This document shows, in pieces, positions 21,962 to 30,561 of a stretch of DNA of 46,422 nt. The stretch is from Streptomyces sp. DH37 (GTDB lineage: Bacteria > Actinomycetota > Actinomycetes > Streptomycetales > Streptomycetaceae): positions 1 through 46,422 of the forward strand of contig NZ_JARVKV010000056.1 in the NCBI RefSeq assembly GCF_029813835.1, read 5' to 3'. The notes beneath the pieces are model-generated. The model saw only the letters and a list, made by a program, of their open reading frames with translations. It was not told the DNA's origin and ran no database searches. A program made the translations under genes and the position numbers. Numbering within the stretch: position 1 is the stretch's first letter; each line of letters starts with the position of its first letter.

Positions 21962-23791
21962 TTGAGCAGAACCCAGGCGGCCCGTACCGCCGCACTCACC
22001 GTCGCAGCCCTGACCTCGACGCTGCTGGCCGTCCCCGCCTCGGCGGCGGAACCGGCCGCCGGCGCGGTCCGCGTCCACGACATCCAGGGCACCACCCGCA
22101 CCTCGCCCCTGGCCGGCGAGCAGGTGTCGGGGGTGTCCGGCGTCGTCACCGGCGTCCGCGCCTACGGCTCGCGCGGCTTCTGGATCCAGGACACCGCCCC
22201 CGACGGGGACGCGGCCACCAGCGAGGGCCTGTTCGTCTTCACCAACTCGGCTCCCGCGGTGGCCGTCGGCGACCTGGTGCGGGTCTCGGGCACGGTCACC
22301 GAGTACCGCCCGGGCGGCAACTCCTCCGGCAACCAGACCCTCACCCAGATATCCCGCCCCCAGGTGACCGTCGTCTCCTCCGGCAACCCCCTGCCCGCCC
22401 CCGTGACCCTGGACTCCGCCTCCGTCCCCGAGGCGTACGCGCCCGAGGGCGACCCGGCCGCGGGCGGGAGCATCGAGAAGCTCGAACTGCGCCCCGACGC
22501 CTACGCGCTGGACCTGTACGAGTCGCTGGAGGGCATGGACGTCCGGATCCGCGACGCGCGGGTGACCGGCCCCAGCACCGAGCACGCCGAACTGTGGGTG
22601 ACCGTCAAGCCGGAGCAGAACCCGTCGGCGCGCGGCGGCACCGTCTACGGCGGCTACGACGAGCAGAACTCCGGCCGCCTCAAGGTCGAGTCGCTCGCCC
22701 CGCTGTCCCAGCGCCCCTTCCCCACCGCGAACACCGGTGACGTGCTGGCCGGCACGACCGCCGGCCCGCTGGACTACGACCAGTACGGCGGCTACCACGT
22801 GGTCGCCCGCGAACTGGGCGAGGTCGAGGACCGCGGCCTGGAGCGCGAGCGCACCCGCGCCCAGCGCCGCGGCGAACTGGCCGTCGCCACCTACAACGTG
22901 GAGAACCTCCACCCCGGCAACGACCAGGAGAAGTTCGACCGGCTGGCCCGGGGCGTGGTGGAGAACCTCGCCTCCCCCGACGTCCTCGCCCTGGAGGAGA
23001 TCCAGGACGACAACGGTCCGGTGAACGACGCGGTGGTGTCCGCCGGCGCCACGCTCGCGAAGTTCACCGACGCCATCGTGGCCGCGGGCGGCCCGCGCTA
23101 CGACTGGCGCGCCGTCGACCCGGTCGACGACGCCGACGGCGGCCAGCCCGGCGGCAACATCCGCAACGTCTTCCTCTTCAACCCCGAGCGGGTCTCCTTC
23201 GTGGACCGGCCCGGCGGCGACGCCACCACGGCGGTCGGCGTGGAGCGCGAGCGCGGCCGGGCCGTGCTGACCCACTCCCCCGCCCGCGTCGCGCCGAACG
23301 ACACGGCGTGGGAGGACAGTCGCAAGCCGCTGGCCGGCGAGTTCCGCTTCCGCGGGCGCACCGTCATCGTGGTCGCCAACCACTTCGCCTCCAAGGGCGG
23401 CGACCAGTCCCTGCACGCGGCCGTCCAGCCGCCGAACCGTTCCTCCGAGGTGCAGCGCACGGCCCAGGCGAAGGCGGTCAACCACTTCGTGCGGCAGGTG
23501 CTGGCGGTGGAGAGGAAGGCGAACGTCGTCGTCCTCGGCGACATCAACGACTTCGAGTTCTCCGCCACGTCCCGGGAGCTGACCGCGGGCGGCGCGCTGC
23601 GCAGCGCGGTGCTCTCGCTGCCCGAGGACGAGCGCTACACGTACGTCTACGACGGCAACGCCCAGGTGCTGGACCAGACCCTGGTCTCCCCGGGGATCCA
23701 CCGCTTCGACTACGACATCGTGCACGTCAACGCGGAGTTCGCCGACCAGGCGAGCGACCACGACCCCCAGGTGATCCGCTTCCGCCCCTGA
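21962..23791 (+). CDS. Secreted ExeM/NucH-family endonuclease/phosphatase (EEP fold)
   Basis: A 609-aa extracellular nuclease. TTG at 21962 was chosen as start because GGAGGG precedes it and a signal peptide (AARTAALTVAALTSTLLAVPASA) follows at once. The N-terminal half has an OB-like domain typical of ExeM/NucH proteins (GVSGVVTGVRAYGSRGFWIQD). The C-terminal endonuclease/exonuclease/phosphatase domain shows TYNVENLHPG, LALEEIQDDNG (Glu), VVANHFASKGGD, VVVLGDINDFEF (Asp/Asn) and SDHDPQVI (catalytic Asp-His). It should degrade extracellular DNA/RNA, releasing nucleotides that phosphatases convert to phosphate. PHO-like repeats and the nearby PhoX-type gene support that role. The upstream 292-base spacer holds the promoter signals. 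Confidence 0.88.
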   Translation: MSRTQAARTAALTVAALTSTLLAVPASAAEPAAGAVRVHDIQGTTRTSPLAGEQVSGVSGVVTGVRAYGSRGFWIQDTAPDGDAATSEGLFVFTNSAPAVAVGDLVRVSGTVTEYRPGGNSSGNQTLTQISRPQVTVVSSGNPLPAPVTLDSASVPEAYAPEGDPAAGGSIEKLELRPDAYALDLYESLEGMDVRIRDARVTGPSTEHAELWVTVKPEQNPSARGGTVYGGYDEQNSGRLKVESLAPLSQRPFPTANTGDVLAGTTAGPLDYDQYGGYHVVARELGEVEDRGLERERTRAQRRGELAVATYNVENLHPGNDQEKFDRLARGVVENLASPDVLALEEIQDDNGPVNDAVVSAGATLAKFTDAIVAAGGPRYDWRAVDPVDDADGGQPGGNIRNVFLFNPERVSFVDRPGGDATTAVGVERERGRAVLTHSPARVAPNDTAWEDSRKPLAGEFRFRGRTVIVVANHFASKGGDQSLHAAVQPPNRSSEVQRTAQAKAVNHFVRQVLAVERKANVVVLGDINDFEFSATSRELTAGGALRSAVLSLPEDERYTYVYDGNAQVLDQTLVSPGIHRFDYDIVHVNAEFADQASDHDPQVIRFRP

Positions 23792-23803
23792 GGTGGGGCC
23801 CGC

Positions 23804-23841
23804 CCGGCCGTGCCCCCTCCCCCGGGAGGCGGCACGGCCGG
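23804..23841 (+). terminator. Hairpin terminator after the nuclease gene
   Basis: An 11-bp stem (23804-23814 with 23831-23841) contains an inner CCTCCC/GGGAGG stem, starting 12 nt after the stop codon. Confidence 0.75.
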
Positions 23842-23957
23842 CGCGGCGGGCAGTCGGGGCGCGGTCGGGGGCCTCTCCGGGGAGCCGGGGCGCCCGGGAC
23901 CGAGGAGGTGGGCCCGTGCCCGGCCGAATCGGTTGGACCGACCGCTTCCGCATGAGC

Positions 23958-23963
23958 CAGACT
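23958..23963 (+). promoter_or_regulatory. -10 box for leaderless dapA paralogue
   Basis: CAGACT ends 7 nt before the ATG at 23971. TTGGAC at 23933-23938 may be the -35 with a 19-nt spacer. No RBS is present between -10 and ATG. Confidence 0.5.
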
Positions 23964-23970
23964 CGCCCCC

Positions 23971-24861
23971 ATGCCCGACTCCCCCTTCGGCCGCGTCGCC
24001 GCCGCCATGATCACCCCGTTCGACTCCTCCGGCGCCCTGGACCTCCCCGGCGCCCGGCGGCTCGCCGCCCACCTGGTGGACCGGGGCGGCTGCGACTGCC
24101 TGGTGCTGAACGGGACCACCGGCGAGTCCCCGACCACCTCCGACGAGGAGAAGACGGCGCTGGTACGGGCGGTGGCCGAGGAGGTCGGCGACCGGGCCCG
24201 GATCGTCGCGGGCGTCGGGTCCGCCGACACCCGGCACTCGGTGGAGCTGGCACGGGCGGCCGAGGGGGCCGGCGCCCACGGCCTGCTGGTCGTCACGCCG
24301 TACTACTCCCGCCCCACCCAGGAGGCCATCGCCCGCCACCTGGCCACCGTCGCCGACGCCACCGCCCTGCCGGTGATGCTCTACGACATCCCCGCCCGCA
24401 CCGGAGCGGGCACCGCGCTGACCGCCGAGACGCTGCTGCGGCTCGCGGAGCACCCGCGCGTCCGCGCGGTCAAGGACTGCGCCTACGACCTGATGAAGAC
24501 GGCGAAGGTGCTGGGCTCCACCGGGCTGGTCTACTACTCCGGCTGCGACGAGACGAACCTGCCGCTGCGCGCGATCGGCGCCCACGGCTGCGTGAGCACG
24601 GTCGCCAACGTGGCCGGTCCCGCCGTGCGCGGCGTCCTGGACGCGTTCGACGCCGGTGACCACGCCGAGGCCGCCCGGCGCCACCAGGCCCTGGTGCCGC
24701 TGGTCGACGCCATGATGTCGGAGGTCCCCGGCGCGGTCTCCGTCAAGGCGCTGTTCGCGGCGGCGGGGCTGCCGGGCGGCCCGGTGCGCCCGCCGCTGCT
24801 GCCGGCCGGGGAGGAGCTGACCGCGCGGCTGGCCGGCGCCCTCCGGCAGGCCCTGTCCTAG
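23971..24861 (+). CDS. dapA: 4-hydroxy-tetrahydrodipicolinate synthase (DapA)
   Basis: A 296-aa Schiff-base aldolase-type enzyme condensing pyruvate with aspartate semialdehyde, the first committed step to diaminopimelate and lysine. Motifs: NGTTGES (47-53, pyruvate loop), the Tyr111-Tyr112 pair in TPYYSRPT, Tyr138 with Arg143 in YDIPARTG, and Lys168 (AVKDC). Tyr138, Arg143 and Lys168 have family-like spacing, unlike the sugar-acid paralogue at 12460-13377. Its position within 2.1 kb of dapD supports a true lysine-pathway role. It is probably one of several DapA paralogues. It is convergent with the EI24 gene with only 16 nt between stops. Confidence 0.85.
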   Translation: MPDSPFGRVAAAMITPFDSSGALDLPGARRLAAHLVDRGGCDCLVLNGTTGESPTTSDEEKTALVRAVAEEVGDRARIVAGVGSADTRHSVELARAAEGAGAHGLLVVTPYYSRPTQEAIARHLATVADATALPVMLYDIPARTGAGTALTAETLLRLAEHPRVRAVKDCAYDLMKTAKVLGSTGLVYYSGCDETNLPLRAIGAHGCVSTVANVAGPAVRGVLDAFDAGDHAEAARRHQALVPLVDAMMSEVPGAVSVKALFAAAGLPGGPVRPPLLPAGEELTARLAGALRQALS

Positions 24862-24877
24862 CGCGCGGGCCGGGGGC

Positions 24878-25690
24878 TCAGGCCGGTCCGGCCGGGGGGC
24901 CGGGCTTGGTCCACATCCCCTGCGGCCCCTGCGGAGCCGGGTCGCCGTCCGCGGGCGTGCCCGTCAGGTCCCGCACCAGGAGGGTGGCGCCCGCGACCGC
25001 GCCGGGCATCAGGAAGACCGCGACCAGCGGCACCAGGAAGCACAGCACCAGCGGGACCCCGAAGCCGATCGCGAGGGCCTTGCGGGTGCGCAGCAGCCGC
25101 AGCCGCTCCCGGACCGGGATCTCACGGCGCTGCATGGCCACCGAGGTGAGCTCCAGGGTGAGGAAGAAGCCGGAGACGGCGAAGCCGATCACCGGGACGA
25201 CCGTCTGGCCGGCGACGGGGACGAAACCGAGCAGGAACAGCACCACGCCGAAGGCCAGGACCCGCACCAGGACGTAGAGGCTGTCGCACAGCGAGATCCA
25301 CAGGTCCCGCCACAGCGGGCGGTCGGGCCCCTCGGGGCCGCCTCCCTCGGACTCCTCGACCTTCTCCGACAGCGACTCGTAGAAGGGGTCGCCGACCAGC
25401 AGGGTGACGGCGGTGAAGGTGATCACCGCCAGCAGCAGGCCGCCGGCGAACAGCAGCGCGGTGAACGTGCCGCGCAACAGCCCCGCCCAGGGCGACTCCC
25501 AGTCGTCGGCGAACGGCGTGGCCCAGGCGGCCAGGTCGTCGGCCCAGAAGCCGAGGGCGACCAGGGCCGCCGTGTAGAGCACCAGGGTGACGAGTGCGGG
25601 CAGCAGCCCGAAGCCGAACCACCGTCCGTTGCGCAGGACCCACTTCTGGCCCTGTCCCAGGTACCGCATTCCGGTCACGAGATCGCCCAT
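24878..25690 (-). CDS. EI24/CysZ-like membrane protein
   Basis: A 270-aa integral membrane protein with about four to six membrane segments (GFGLLPALVTLVLYTAALVAL, LLFAGGLLLAVITFTAVTLLV, VLAFGVVLFLLGFVPVAGQTVVPVIGFAVSGFFLTLEL, IGFGVPLVLCFLVPLVAVFLMPGAVAGATLL). The FVPVAGQTVVPVIG and RKALAIGFGVPLVLCFLVPLVAVFLMPGAVAGA stretches match the EI24 (DUF540) domain shared with the sulfate transporter CysZ. Whether it carries sulfate here is unknown. The ATG has TACGCT 8 nt upstream and no RBS, so the transcript may be leaderless. Confidence 0.82.
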   Translation of the reverse strand: MGDLVTGMRYLGQGQKWVLRNGRWFGFGLLPALVTLVLYTAALVALGFWADDLAAWATPFADDWESPWAGLLRGTFTALLFAGGLLLAVITFTAVTLLVGDPFYESLSEKVEESEGGGPEGPDRPLWRDLWISLCDSLYVLVRVLAFGVVLFLLGFVPVAGQTVVPVIGFAVSGFFLTLELTSVAMQRREIPVRERLRLLRTRKALAIGFGVPLVLCFLVPLVAVFLMPGAVAGATLLVRDLTGTPADGDPAPQGPQGMWTKPGPPAGPA

Positions 25691-25767
25691 GGCCGCACAG
25701 CGTAACGGGCTCGCGGACCGGGGCGCCCGGCGGGCCGGGGAGGACGGCGCGACGGCCGGCGAAACGG

Positions 25768-25816
25768 CCGGGTGCCCTCCCGGGCCGTCGGGGAACGGCT
25801 GTGGGAGGGCACCCGG
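25768..25816 (-). terminator. Long hairpin terminator after dapD
   Basis: A 14-bp perfect stem (25768-25781 with 25803-25816) has a second inner stem (GCCGT with ACGGC). It lies about 77 nt downstream of the dapD stop on the minus strand. Confidence 0.75.
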
Positions 25817-25892
25817 CGGGGACGGCCCGGCGGGGCCGTGTCCCGGGCTGTTCGGGGCTGCCCAGGGGGCTGTCCCGGGCGGCCCCGCGGCG

Positions 25893-26891
25893 TCAGTTGT
25901 GGCTGTGCAGGGCCTCGTTCAGACCGCCCCAGGAGCCGGAGCGCTGGAGGGCCTCGACGGCTCCGGTGGTGGAGTTGCGGCGGAAGAGGAGGTTGTTCGC
26001 GCCGGACAGCTCCAGCGCCTTGACGACCTCGCCGTCGGGCAGGGCGACGCGGGTGCCCGCCGTCAGGTACAGGCCGGCCTCCACGATGCAGTCATCGCCC
26101 AGGGAGATGCCGATGCCCGCCTCCGCGCCCAGCAGGCAGCGCTTCCCGATGGAGATGGTCTGCTTGCCGCCGCCGGAGAGGGTGCCCATGATCGAGGCGC
26201 CGCCGCCGATGTCGGAGCCGTCGTCGACGACGACGCCCGCGCTGATGCGACCCTCGACCATGGAGGTGCCCAGCGTCCCGGCGTTGAAGTTGACGAAGCC
26301 CTCGTGCATCACGGTGGTGCCGGAGGCGAGGTGGGCGCCCAGCCGCACCCGGTCGGCGTCGCCGATGCGCACGCCCGTGGGGATGACGTAGTCGGTCATC
26401 CGCGGGAACTTGTCGACGCTGGTGACCGTGAGCTGCCGGCCCTCCGCGCGGGCGGCGAGGCGGACGCCCTCGACCCGGTCGACGGGTACGGGGCCGAGGC
26501 TGGTCCAGGCCACGTTGGCGAGCAGACCGAAGATCCCGTCCAGGTTCTGGCCGTGCGGCCTCACCAGACGGTGGCTGAGCAGGTGCAGCCGCAGATAGGC
26601 GTCGTGCGCGTCCAGCGGCTTGTCCTCCAGGGAGGAGACGACCGTACGGACGGCGATGACCTCGACGCCGCGGAGCGGGTCCGGGCCCAGGGCCCGCGGT
26701 GCGGCCTCGCCCAGCAGCTCGGCGGCGCGCTCGGCGCTCAGCCGCTCGGTCCCGGCGGGGCCGGGGGCGTCGGACAGCTCGGGCGCGGGGAACCAGGTGT
26801 CGAGGACGGCACCGCCGTCGAGCGCGACGGTGGCGAGTCCGGCGGCGACGGCGCCGGTCGTACGGGGGGAGGGTGCGGGTGCTTCGGTCAT
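25893..26891 (-). CDS. dapD: 2,3,4,5-tetrahydropyridine-2,6-dicarboxylate N-succinyltransferase
   Basis: A 332-aa enzyme of the succinylase branch of lysine/diaminopimelate synthesis, transferring succinyl from succinyl-CoA. The C-terminal half is a left-handed beta-helix made of hexapeptide-like turns (VRIGDADRVRLGAHLASGTTVMHEGFVNFNAGTLG, SMVEGRISAGVVVDDGSDIGGGASIMGTLSGGG, ISIGKRCLLGAEAGIGISLGDDCIVEAGLYLTAGT). The long N-terminal domain is the actinobacterial form. ATG at 26891 was preferred over a TTG six bases earlier because TAGCGT (26898-26903) stands 6 nt upstream, which would give a leaderless mRNA. A strong hairpin lies 77 nt downstream. Confidence 0.95.
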   Translation of the reverse strand: MTEAPAPSPRTTGAVAAGLATVALDGGAVLDTWFPAPELSDAPGPAGTERLSAERAAELLGEAAPRALGPDPLRGVEVIAVRTVVSSLEDKPLDAHDAYLRLHLLSHRLVRPHGQNLDGIFGLLANVAWTSLGPVPVDRVEGVRLAARAEGRQLTVTSVDKFPRMTDYVIPTGVRIGDADRVRLGAHLASGTTVMHEGFVNFNAGTLGTSMVEGRISAGVVVDDGSDIGGGASIMGTLSGGGKQTISIGKRCLLGAEAGIGISLGDDCIVEAGLYLTAGTRVALPDGEVVKALELSGANNLLFRRNSTTGAVEALQRSGSWGGLNEALHSHN

Positions 26892-26973
26892 GGCCAAACG
26901 CTAACCGGACACGTTCCGCGAGCGCGAACCGGTCCCACCGGCCGGACGCGCACCGGCCCCTTGCCGCGACCCC

Positions 26974-27038
26974 GTGCCGCCGGGACGTGCCGCCGGGACG
27001 TGCCGCCGGAACGTACTGCCGGGACGTACCGCCGGGGC
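26974..27038. repeat. 13-bp minisatellite, five units
   Basis: Five consecutive 13-bp units, starting at 26974, 26987, 27000, 27013 and 27026, are variants of GTGCCGCCGGGAC. The first two are identical and the others drift. It lies between the dapD promoter and the end of the SMR gene, outside any gene. Confidence 0.85.
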
Positions 27039-27091
27039 CGGGCTCCGGCCCCGGCGGGAAGCGGGTCCAGGGCGGGTTCACGGCGGCGCCG

Positions 27092-27412
27092 TCAGTGCCC
27101 GCCGCCCAGGTTGAGGACCACCACCCCGGCGACGACCAGGAGGATCCCGGTGATCCTGGCGGCGGTGACCGCCTCCCCGATGAAGACCATGCCGATCACG
27201 GCGATGGCGGCGGTGCCGGCACCCGACCAGATCGCGTAGGCGGTGCCCACGGACATGCTCTTGAGCGTCTGCGCGAGCAGGACGAACGCGACGAGGTATC
27301 CGGCGGCGGTCCCCAGGGTGGGCCACAGCCGGGTGAAGCCGTCGCTGTACTTCATCGAGGTGGTCGCCAGGACCTCGGCCAGGATCGCGCACGCCAGCGT
27401 CAGGTAAGCCAT
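27092..27412 (-). CDS. Small multidrug resistance (SMR/QacE-type) efflux protein
   Basis: A 106-aa protein with four membrane helices. The first carries the essential Glu of the family (CAILAEVLATTSMKYSDGFTRLWPT). SVGTAYAIWSGAGTAAIAVIGMVFIGE in helices 3-4 is diagnostic. It is a proton-coupled exporter of cations, or of guanidinium in the Gdx subtype; sequence alone does not separate them securely. ATG at 27412 was chosen because TAGCCT (27420-27425) lies 7 nt upstream, giving a leaderless mRNA. The GTG six bases earlier is less likely. Confidence 0.9.
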   Translation of the reverse strand: MAYLTLACAILAEVLATTSMKYSDGFTRLWPTLGTAAGYLVAFVLLAQTLKSMSVGTAYAIWSGAGTAAIAVIGMVFIGEAVTAARITGILLVVAGVVVLNLGGGH

Positions 27413-27467
27413 GCCCACGAGGCTACGCAGCGGCCGCGGGCGGGCCGCACGGTGCCCGCGCGCACGC

Positions 27468-27501
27468 GTCGGCCGGGGCCCCGGGAGGGACCCCGGCCGA
27501 C
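27468..27501 (-). terminator. Terminator of the suf operon
   Basis: A perfect 11-bp stem (27468-27478 with 27491-27501) and a 12-nt loop, located 62 nt beyond the stop of the last suf gene on the minus strand. Confidence 0.75.
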
Positions 27502-27562
27502 GGGGAGGCGGTGGCGTTCCGGACGCCGGACGTTCCTGCTCCGGGCCCGGGCGCCGGGCGTC

Positions 27563-27898
27563 TCAGACGTTGAAGCCGAGCGCGCGGAGCTGCTCGCGGC
27601 CTTCGTCGGTGATCTTGTCCGGGCCCCACGGCGGCATCCAGACCCAGTTGATCCGCAGCTCGTTGACGATGCCCTCGGTCGCCGACTTCGCCTGGTCCTC
27701 GATCACGTCGGTCAGCGGGCAGGCCGCGGACGTCAGGGTCATGTCCAGGGTGGCGACGTTGGAGTCGTCGATGTGGATGCCGTAGATCAGGCCCAGGTTG
27801 ACGACGTCGATGCCCAGCTCGGGGTCCACCACGTCGTACAGCGCCTCGCGGACCTCTTCCTCGCTCGCCGGCTTCGTCGTGGTCGGGGTCTCGCTCAT
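27563..27898 (-). CDS. sufT: SufT-like metal-sulfur cluster assembly factor (MIP18/DUF59 family)
   Basis: A 111-aa DUF59 protein that helps maturation of Fe-S proteins. It shows the family sequence EALYDVVDPELGIDVVNLGLIYGIHID, the conserved Cys in TLTSAACPLTDVIEDQ, and INWVWMPPWGPDKITDEGREQLRALG near the C-terminus. It is the last gene of the suf operon and overlaps sufU by ATGA. The SufT name rests on context and family; related PaaD-type proteins differ in context. Confidence 0.9.
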   Translation of the reverse strand: MSETPTTTKPASEEEVREALYDVVDPELGIDVVNLGLIYGIHIDDSNVATLDMTLTSAACPLTDVIEDQAKSATEGIVNELRINWVWMPPWGPDKITDEGREQLRALGFNV

Positions 27899-28362
27899 GC
27901 GGTCTTCTCCTCAACGGCGCCGTCGCCCAGGGCCTGGGCGGTGGCGTCCTTCCATGCCATCCAGCTCAGCAGGGCACACTTCACGCGTGCCGGGTACTTG
28001 GAGACCCCCGCGAACGCGACCGCGTCCTCCAGGATCTCCTCCATCGCGTCGTCCGGCTCGATCCGGCCCTTGGACTGCATCAGCTCCAGGAAGGTCTCCT
28101 GGATCCGCCGCGCCTCGGCCAGCTCCTTGCCGACCAGCAGGTCGTTCAGCACCGAGGCGCTGGCCTGGCTGATGGAACAGCCCTGCCCCTCGTAGCTGAC
28201 GTCCGCGATGGTGGAGCCGTCCATCCTCACCCGCAGCGTGACCTCGTCGCCGCACGTCGGGTTGACGTGGTGCACCTCGGCGTCGCCGTCGCGGAGGCCC
28301 CGTCCGTGCGGGTGCTTGTAGTGGTCCAGGATCACGTCCTGGTACATGGAGTCAAGCTTCAC
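27895..28362 (-). CDS. sufU: SufU, Zn-dependent sulfurtransferase partner of SufS
   Basis: A 155-aa protein that accepts persulfide sulfur from SufS and passes it to the SufBCD scaffold. Zn ligands are visible: Cys37 and Asp39 (PTCGDEV), Cys62 (GQGCSISQAS) and Cys129 (VKCALLSW). The region of about 20 residues before Cys129 distinguishes SufU from IscU scaffolds. It starts 46 nt after sufS and overlaps sufT. Confidence 0.94.
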   Translation of the reverse strand: MKLDSMYQDVILDHYKHPHGRGLRDGDAEVHHVNPTCGDEVTLRVRMDGSTIADVSYEGQGCSISQASASVLNDLLVGKELAEARRIQETFLELMQSKGRIEPDDAMEEILEDAVAFAGVSKYPARVKCALLSWMAWKDATAQALGDGAVEEKTA

Positions 28363-28408
28363 GAGTCACCTTCAGCCGCTGCAGTCGTCCGTCGTCGGTC
28401 ACGGAACA

Positions 28409-29665
28409 TCAACCGAAGAAGTTCCGCACGTGCTCCAGTCCCTCCACCAGGGCGTCGACCTCGGCGGGGGTGGAGTACAGATAGAACGACGCTCGCGTGG
28501 TCGCGGGAATTCCGTACCTGAGGCATACGGGTCGTGCGCAGTGATGGCCGACCCGTACCGCGATGCCCTCCTCGTCGAGCACCTGGCCCACGTCGTGGGG
28601 GTGGATGTCGCCGAGCGCGAAGGAGATCGCGGCGCCGCGGTCCTCGGCCGTGGCCGGGCCGATGATCCGCAGGTCGGGCACCTCCTGGAGCCTGCGCACC
28701 GCGTACTCGGTGATCGCGTGCTCGTGGGCCGCGATGCGGTCCATGCCGATCGACGAGAGGTAGTCCACGGCGGCGCCCAGCCCGACGGCCTGGGCGATCG
28801 GCGGCGTGCCCGCCTCGAACTTGTGCGGCGCGGGGGCGTAGGTGGAGGAGTGCATCGAGACGGTCTCGATCATCTCGCCGCCGCCGAGGAACGGCGGCAG
28901 GTCCTCCAGCAGCTCCTGGCGTCCCCACAGCACGCCGATGCCGGTCGGCCCGCACATCTTGTGGCCGGTGAAGGCGACGAAGTCGGCCTGGAGCGCCTGG
29001 ACGTCCACGGCCATGTGCGGGGCGGCCTGGGAGGCGTCGATCACCACCAGCGCGCCGACCTCCTGGGCGCGGCGGACGATCGTCTCGACCGGGTTGAGCG
29101 TGCCCAGGATGTTGGAGACCAGCACGAACGAGACGACCTTGGTCCGCTCGGTGATGATCCGGTCGATGTCCGACAGGTCCAGGCGGCCGTCGTCGGTCAG
29201 GCCGAACCACTTCAGCTTCGCGCCGGTGCGCTGCGCCAGCAGCTGCCACGGCACGATGTTGGAGTGGTGCTCCATCTCCGTGATGACGATCTCGGTCTGG
29301 TCGTCGACGCGGTACGGCTCGTCGGCCCAGCCGAGCATGTTCGCCACGAGGTTGAGCGACTCCGAGGCGTTCTTGGTGAAGATGACCTCGTCGCGGCTCG
29401 GTGCGTTGACGAAGGCGGCGACCTTGTCGCGCGCTCCCTCGTACAGCGCCGTGGCCTCCTCGGCGAGCACGTGCACGCCGCGGTGGACGTTGGCGTTGTG
29501 CCGCACGTAGTAGTCGTTCAGCGCGTCGAGCACCTGGTTCGGCTTCTGGGAGGTCGCCGCGTTGTCCAGGTACACGACCTTCTTCCCGTCGTGGACCACT
29601 CGGTCCAGCAGCGGGAAGTCCTTGCGGATCGCGTCCGTGTCGAGAAGGCCCGGCAGCTGTGTCAC
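28409..29665 (-). CDS. sufS: SufS-type cysteine desulfurase
   Basis: A 418-aa PLP enzyme that mobilises sulfur from cysteine for Fe-S clusters. PLP Lys236 (FTGHKMCGP), His133-His134 (EMEHHSN) and the persulfide-carrying Cys376 (RVGHHCARPVC) are visible. This is the group II/SufS pattern with a short Cys loop. The GTG start has GGAG about 10 nt upstream. It is separated from sufC by 125 nt containing an 11-bp hairpin, the largest gap inside the suf operon. Confidence 0.96.
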   Translation of the reverse strand: MTQLPGLLDTDAIRKDFPLLDRVVHDGKKVVYLDNAATSQKPNQVLDALNDYYVRHNANVHRGVHVLAEEATALYEGARDKVAAFVNAPSRDEVIFTKNASESLNLVANMLGWADEPYRVDDQTEIVITEMEHHSNIVPWQLLAQRTGAKLKWFGLTDDGRLDLSDIDRIITERTKVVSFVLVSNILGTLNPVETIVRRAQEVGALVVIDASQAAPHMAVDVQALQADFVAFTGHKMCGPTGIGVLWGRQELLEDLPPFLGGGEMIETVSMHSSTYAPAPHKFEAGTPPIAQAVGLGAAVDYLSSIGMDRIAAHEHAITEYAVRRLQEVPDLRIIGPATAEDRGAAISFALGDIHPHDVGQVLDEEGIAVRVGHHCARPVCLRYGIPATTRASFYLYSTPAEVDALVEGLEHVRNFFG

Positions 29666-29756
29666 GCTCGTGTATCTCCGTTCTCCCCCGGGGCCTCACG
29701 CTCCGGGGGGTACCCCATTCCGCGCCCGTCCGGCCGGGCCGGGGACGCCGTCGGTG

Positions 29757-29782
29757 CGCGGGGCCGCCGCCGCGGCCCCGCG
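29757..29782 (-). other. Intra-operon hairpin between sufC and sufS
   Basis: A perfect 11-bp stem (29757-29767 with 29772-29782) with a 4-nt loop starts 8 nt after the sufC stop. It could partially terminate or stabilise the upstream half of the operon. Confidence 0.6.
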
Positions 29783-29790
29783 GGCAGGGC

Positions 29791-30555
29791 TCACGCCGTC
29801 CGGTCGCCCTTGACGTAGGCCTCGTAGCCCTCTTCCTCCAGCTTGTCCGCCAGCTCCGGGCCGCCGGACTCGGCGATCCGGCCGGCCGCGAAGACGTGGA
29901 CGTGGTCGGGCTTGATGTAGCGCAGGATGCGCGTGTAGTGGGTGATCAGCAGGGTGCCGACCTCGCCGGTCTCGCGGACGCGGTTGACGCCCTCGGAGAC
30001 GACGCGCAGGGCGTCGACGTCCAGGCCGGAGTCGGTCTCGTCGAGGATCGCGATCTTCGGCCTGAGCAGCTCGAGCTGAAGGATCTCGTGGCGCTTCTTC
30101 TCACCGCCGGAGAAGCCCTCGTTGACGTTGCGCTCGGCGAACGCGGGGTCGATGGAGAGCCGCTCCATGGCCTCCTTGACCTCCTTCACCCAGGTGCGCA
30201 GCTTGGGGGCCTCGCCGCGGATGGCGGTGGCGGCGGTGCGCAGGAAGTTGGAGACGGAGACGCCGGGCACCTCGACCGGGTACTGCATGGCGAGGAAGAC
30301 GCCGGCGCGGGCGCGCTCGTCGACGCTCATCTCCAGGACGTCCTCGCCGTCCAGGGTGACGGTGCCGCCGGTGATCGTGTACTTCGGGTGGCCCGCCAGC
30401 GAGTAGGCGAGGGTGGACTTGCCGGAGCCGTTCGGGCCCATGATGGCGTGCGTCTCGCCCTGCTTCACGGTCAGGTCGACGCCGCGCAGGATCTCCCGGG
30501 GGCCGTTCTCGGCCTCGACGGAGACGTGCAGGTCGTGGATCTCAAGCGTTGCCAT
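29791..30555 (-). CDS. sufC: SufC, ATPase of the SufBCD Fe-S scaffold
   Basis: A 254-aa ABC-type ATPase that is soluble, not a transporter. Walker A GPNGSGKST (40-48), signature FSGGEKKR (148-155), Walker B IAILDE (168-173) and the switch His in TLLITHYTRIL are present. The ETDSGLD D-loop is the SufC-specific form. It drives conformational change of SufB-SufD during cluster assembly. It follows the Rieske ferredoxin gene by 6 nt. Confidence 0.97.
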   Translation of the reverse strand: MATLEIHDLHVSVEAENGPREILRGVDLTVKQGETHAIMGPNGSGKSTLAYSLAGHPKYTITGGTVTLDGEDVLEMSVDERARAGVFLAMQYPVEVPGVSVSNFLRTAATAIRGEAPKLRTWVKEVKEAMERLSIDPAFAERNVNEGFSGGEKKRHEILQLELLRPKIAILDETDSGLDVDALRVVSEGVNRVRETGEVGTLLITHYTRILRYIKPDHVHVFAAGRIAESGGPELADKLEEEGYEAYVKGDRTA

Positions 30556-30561
30556 GGGGCT

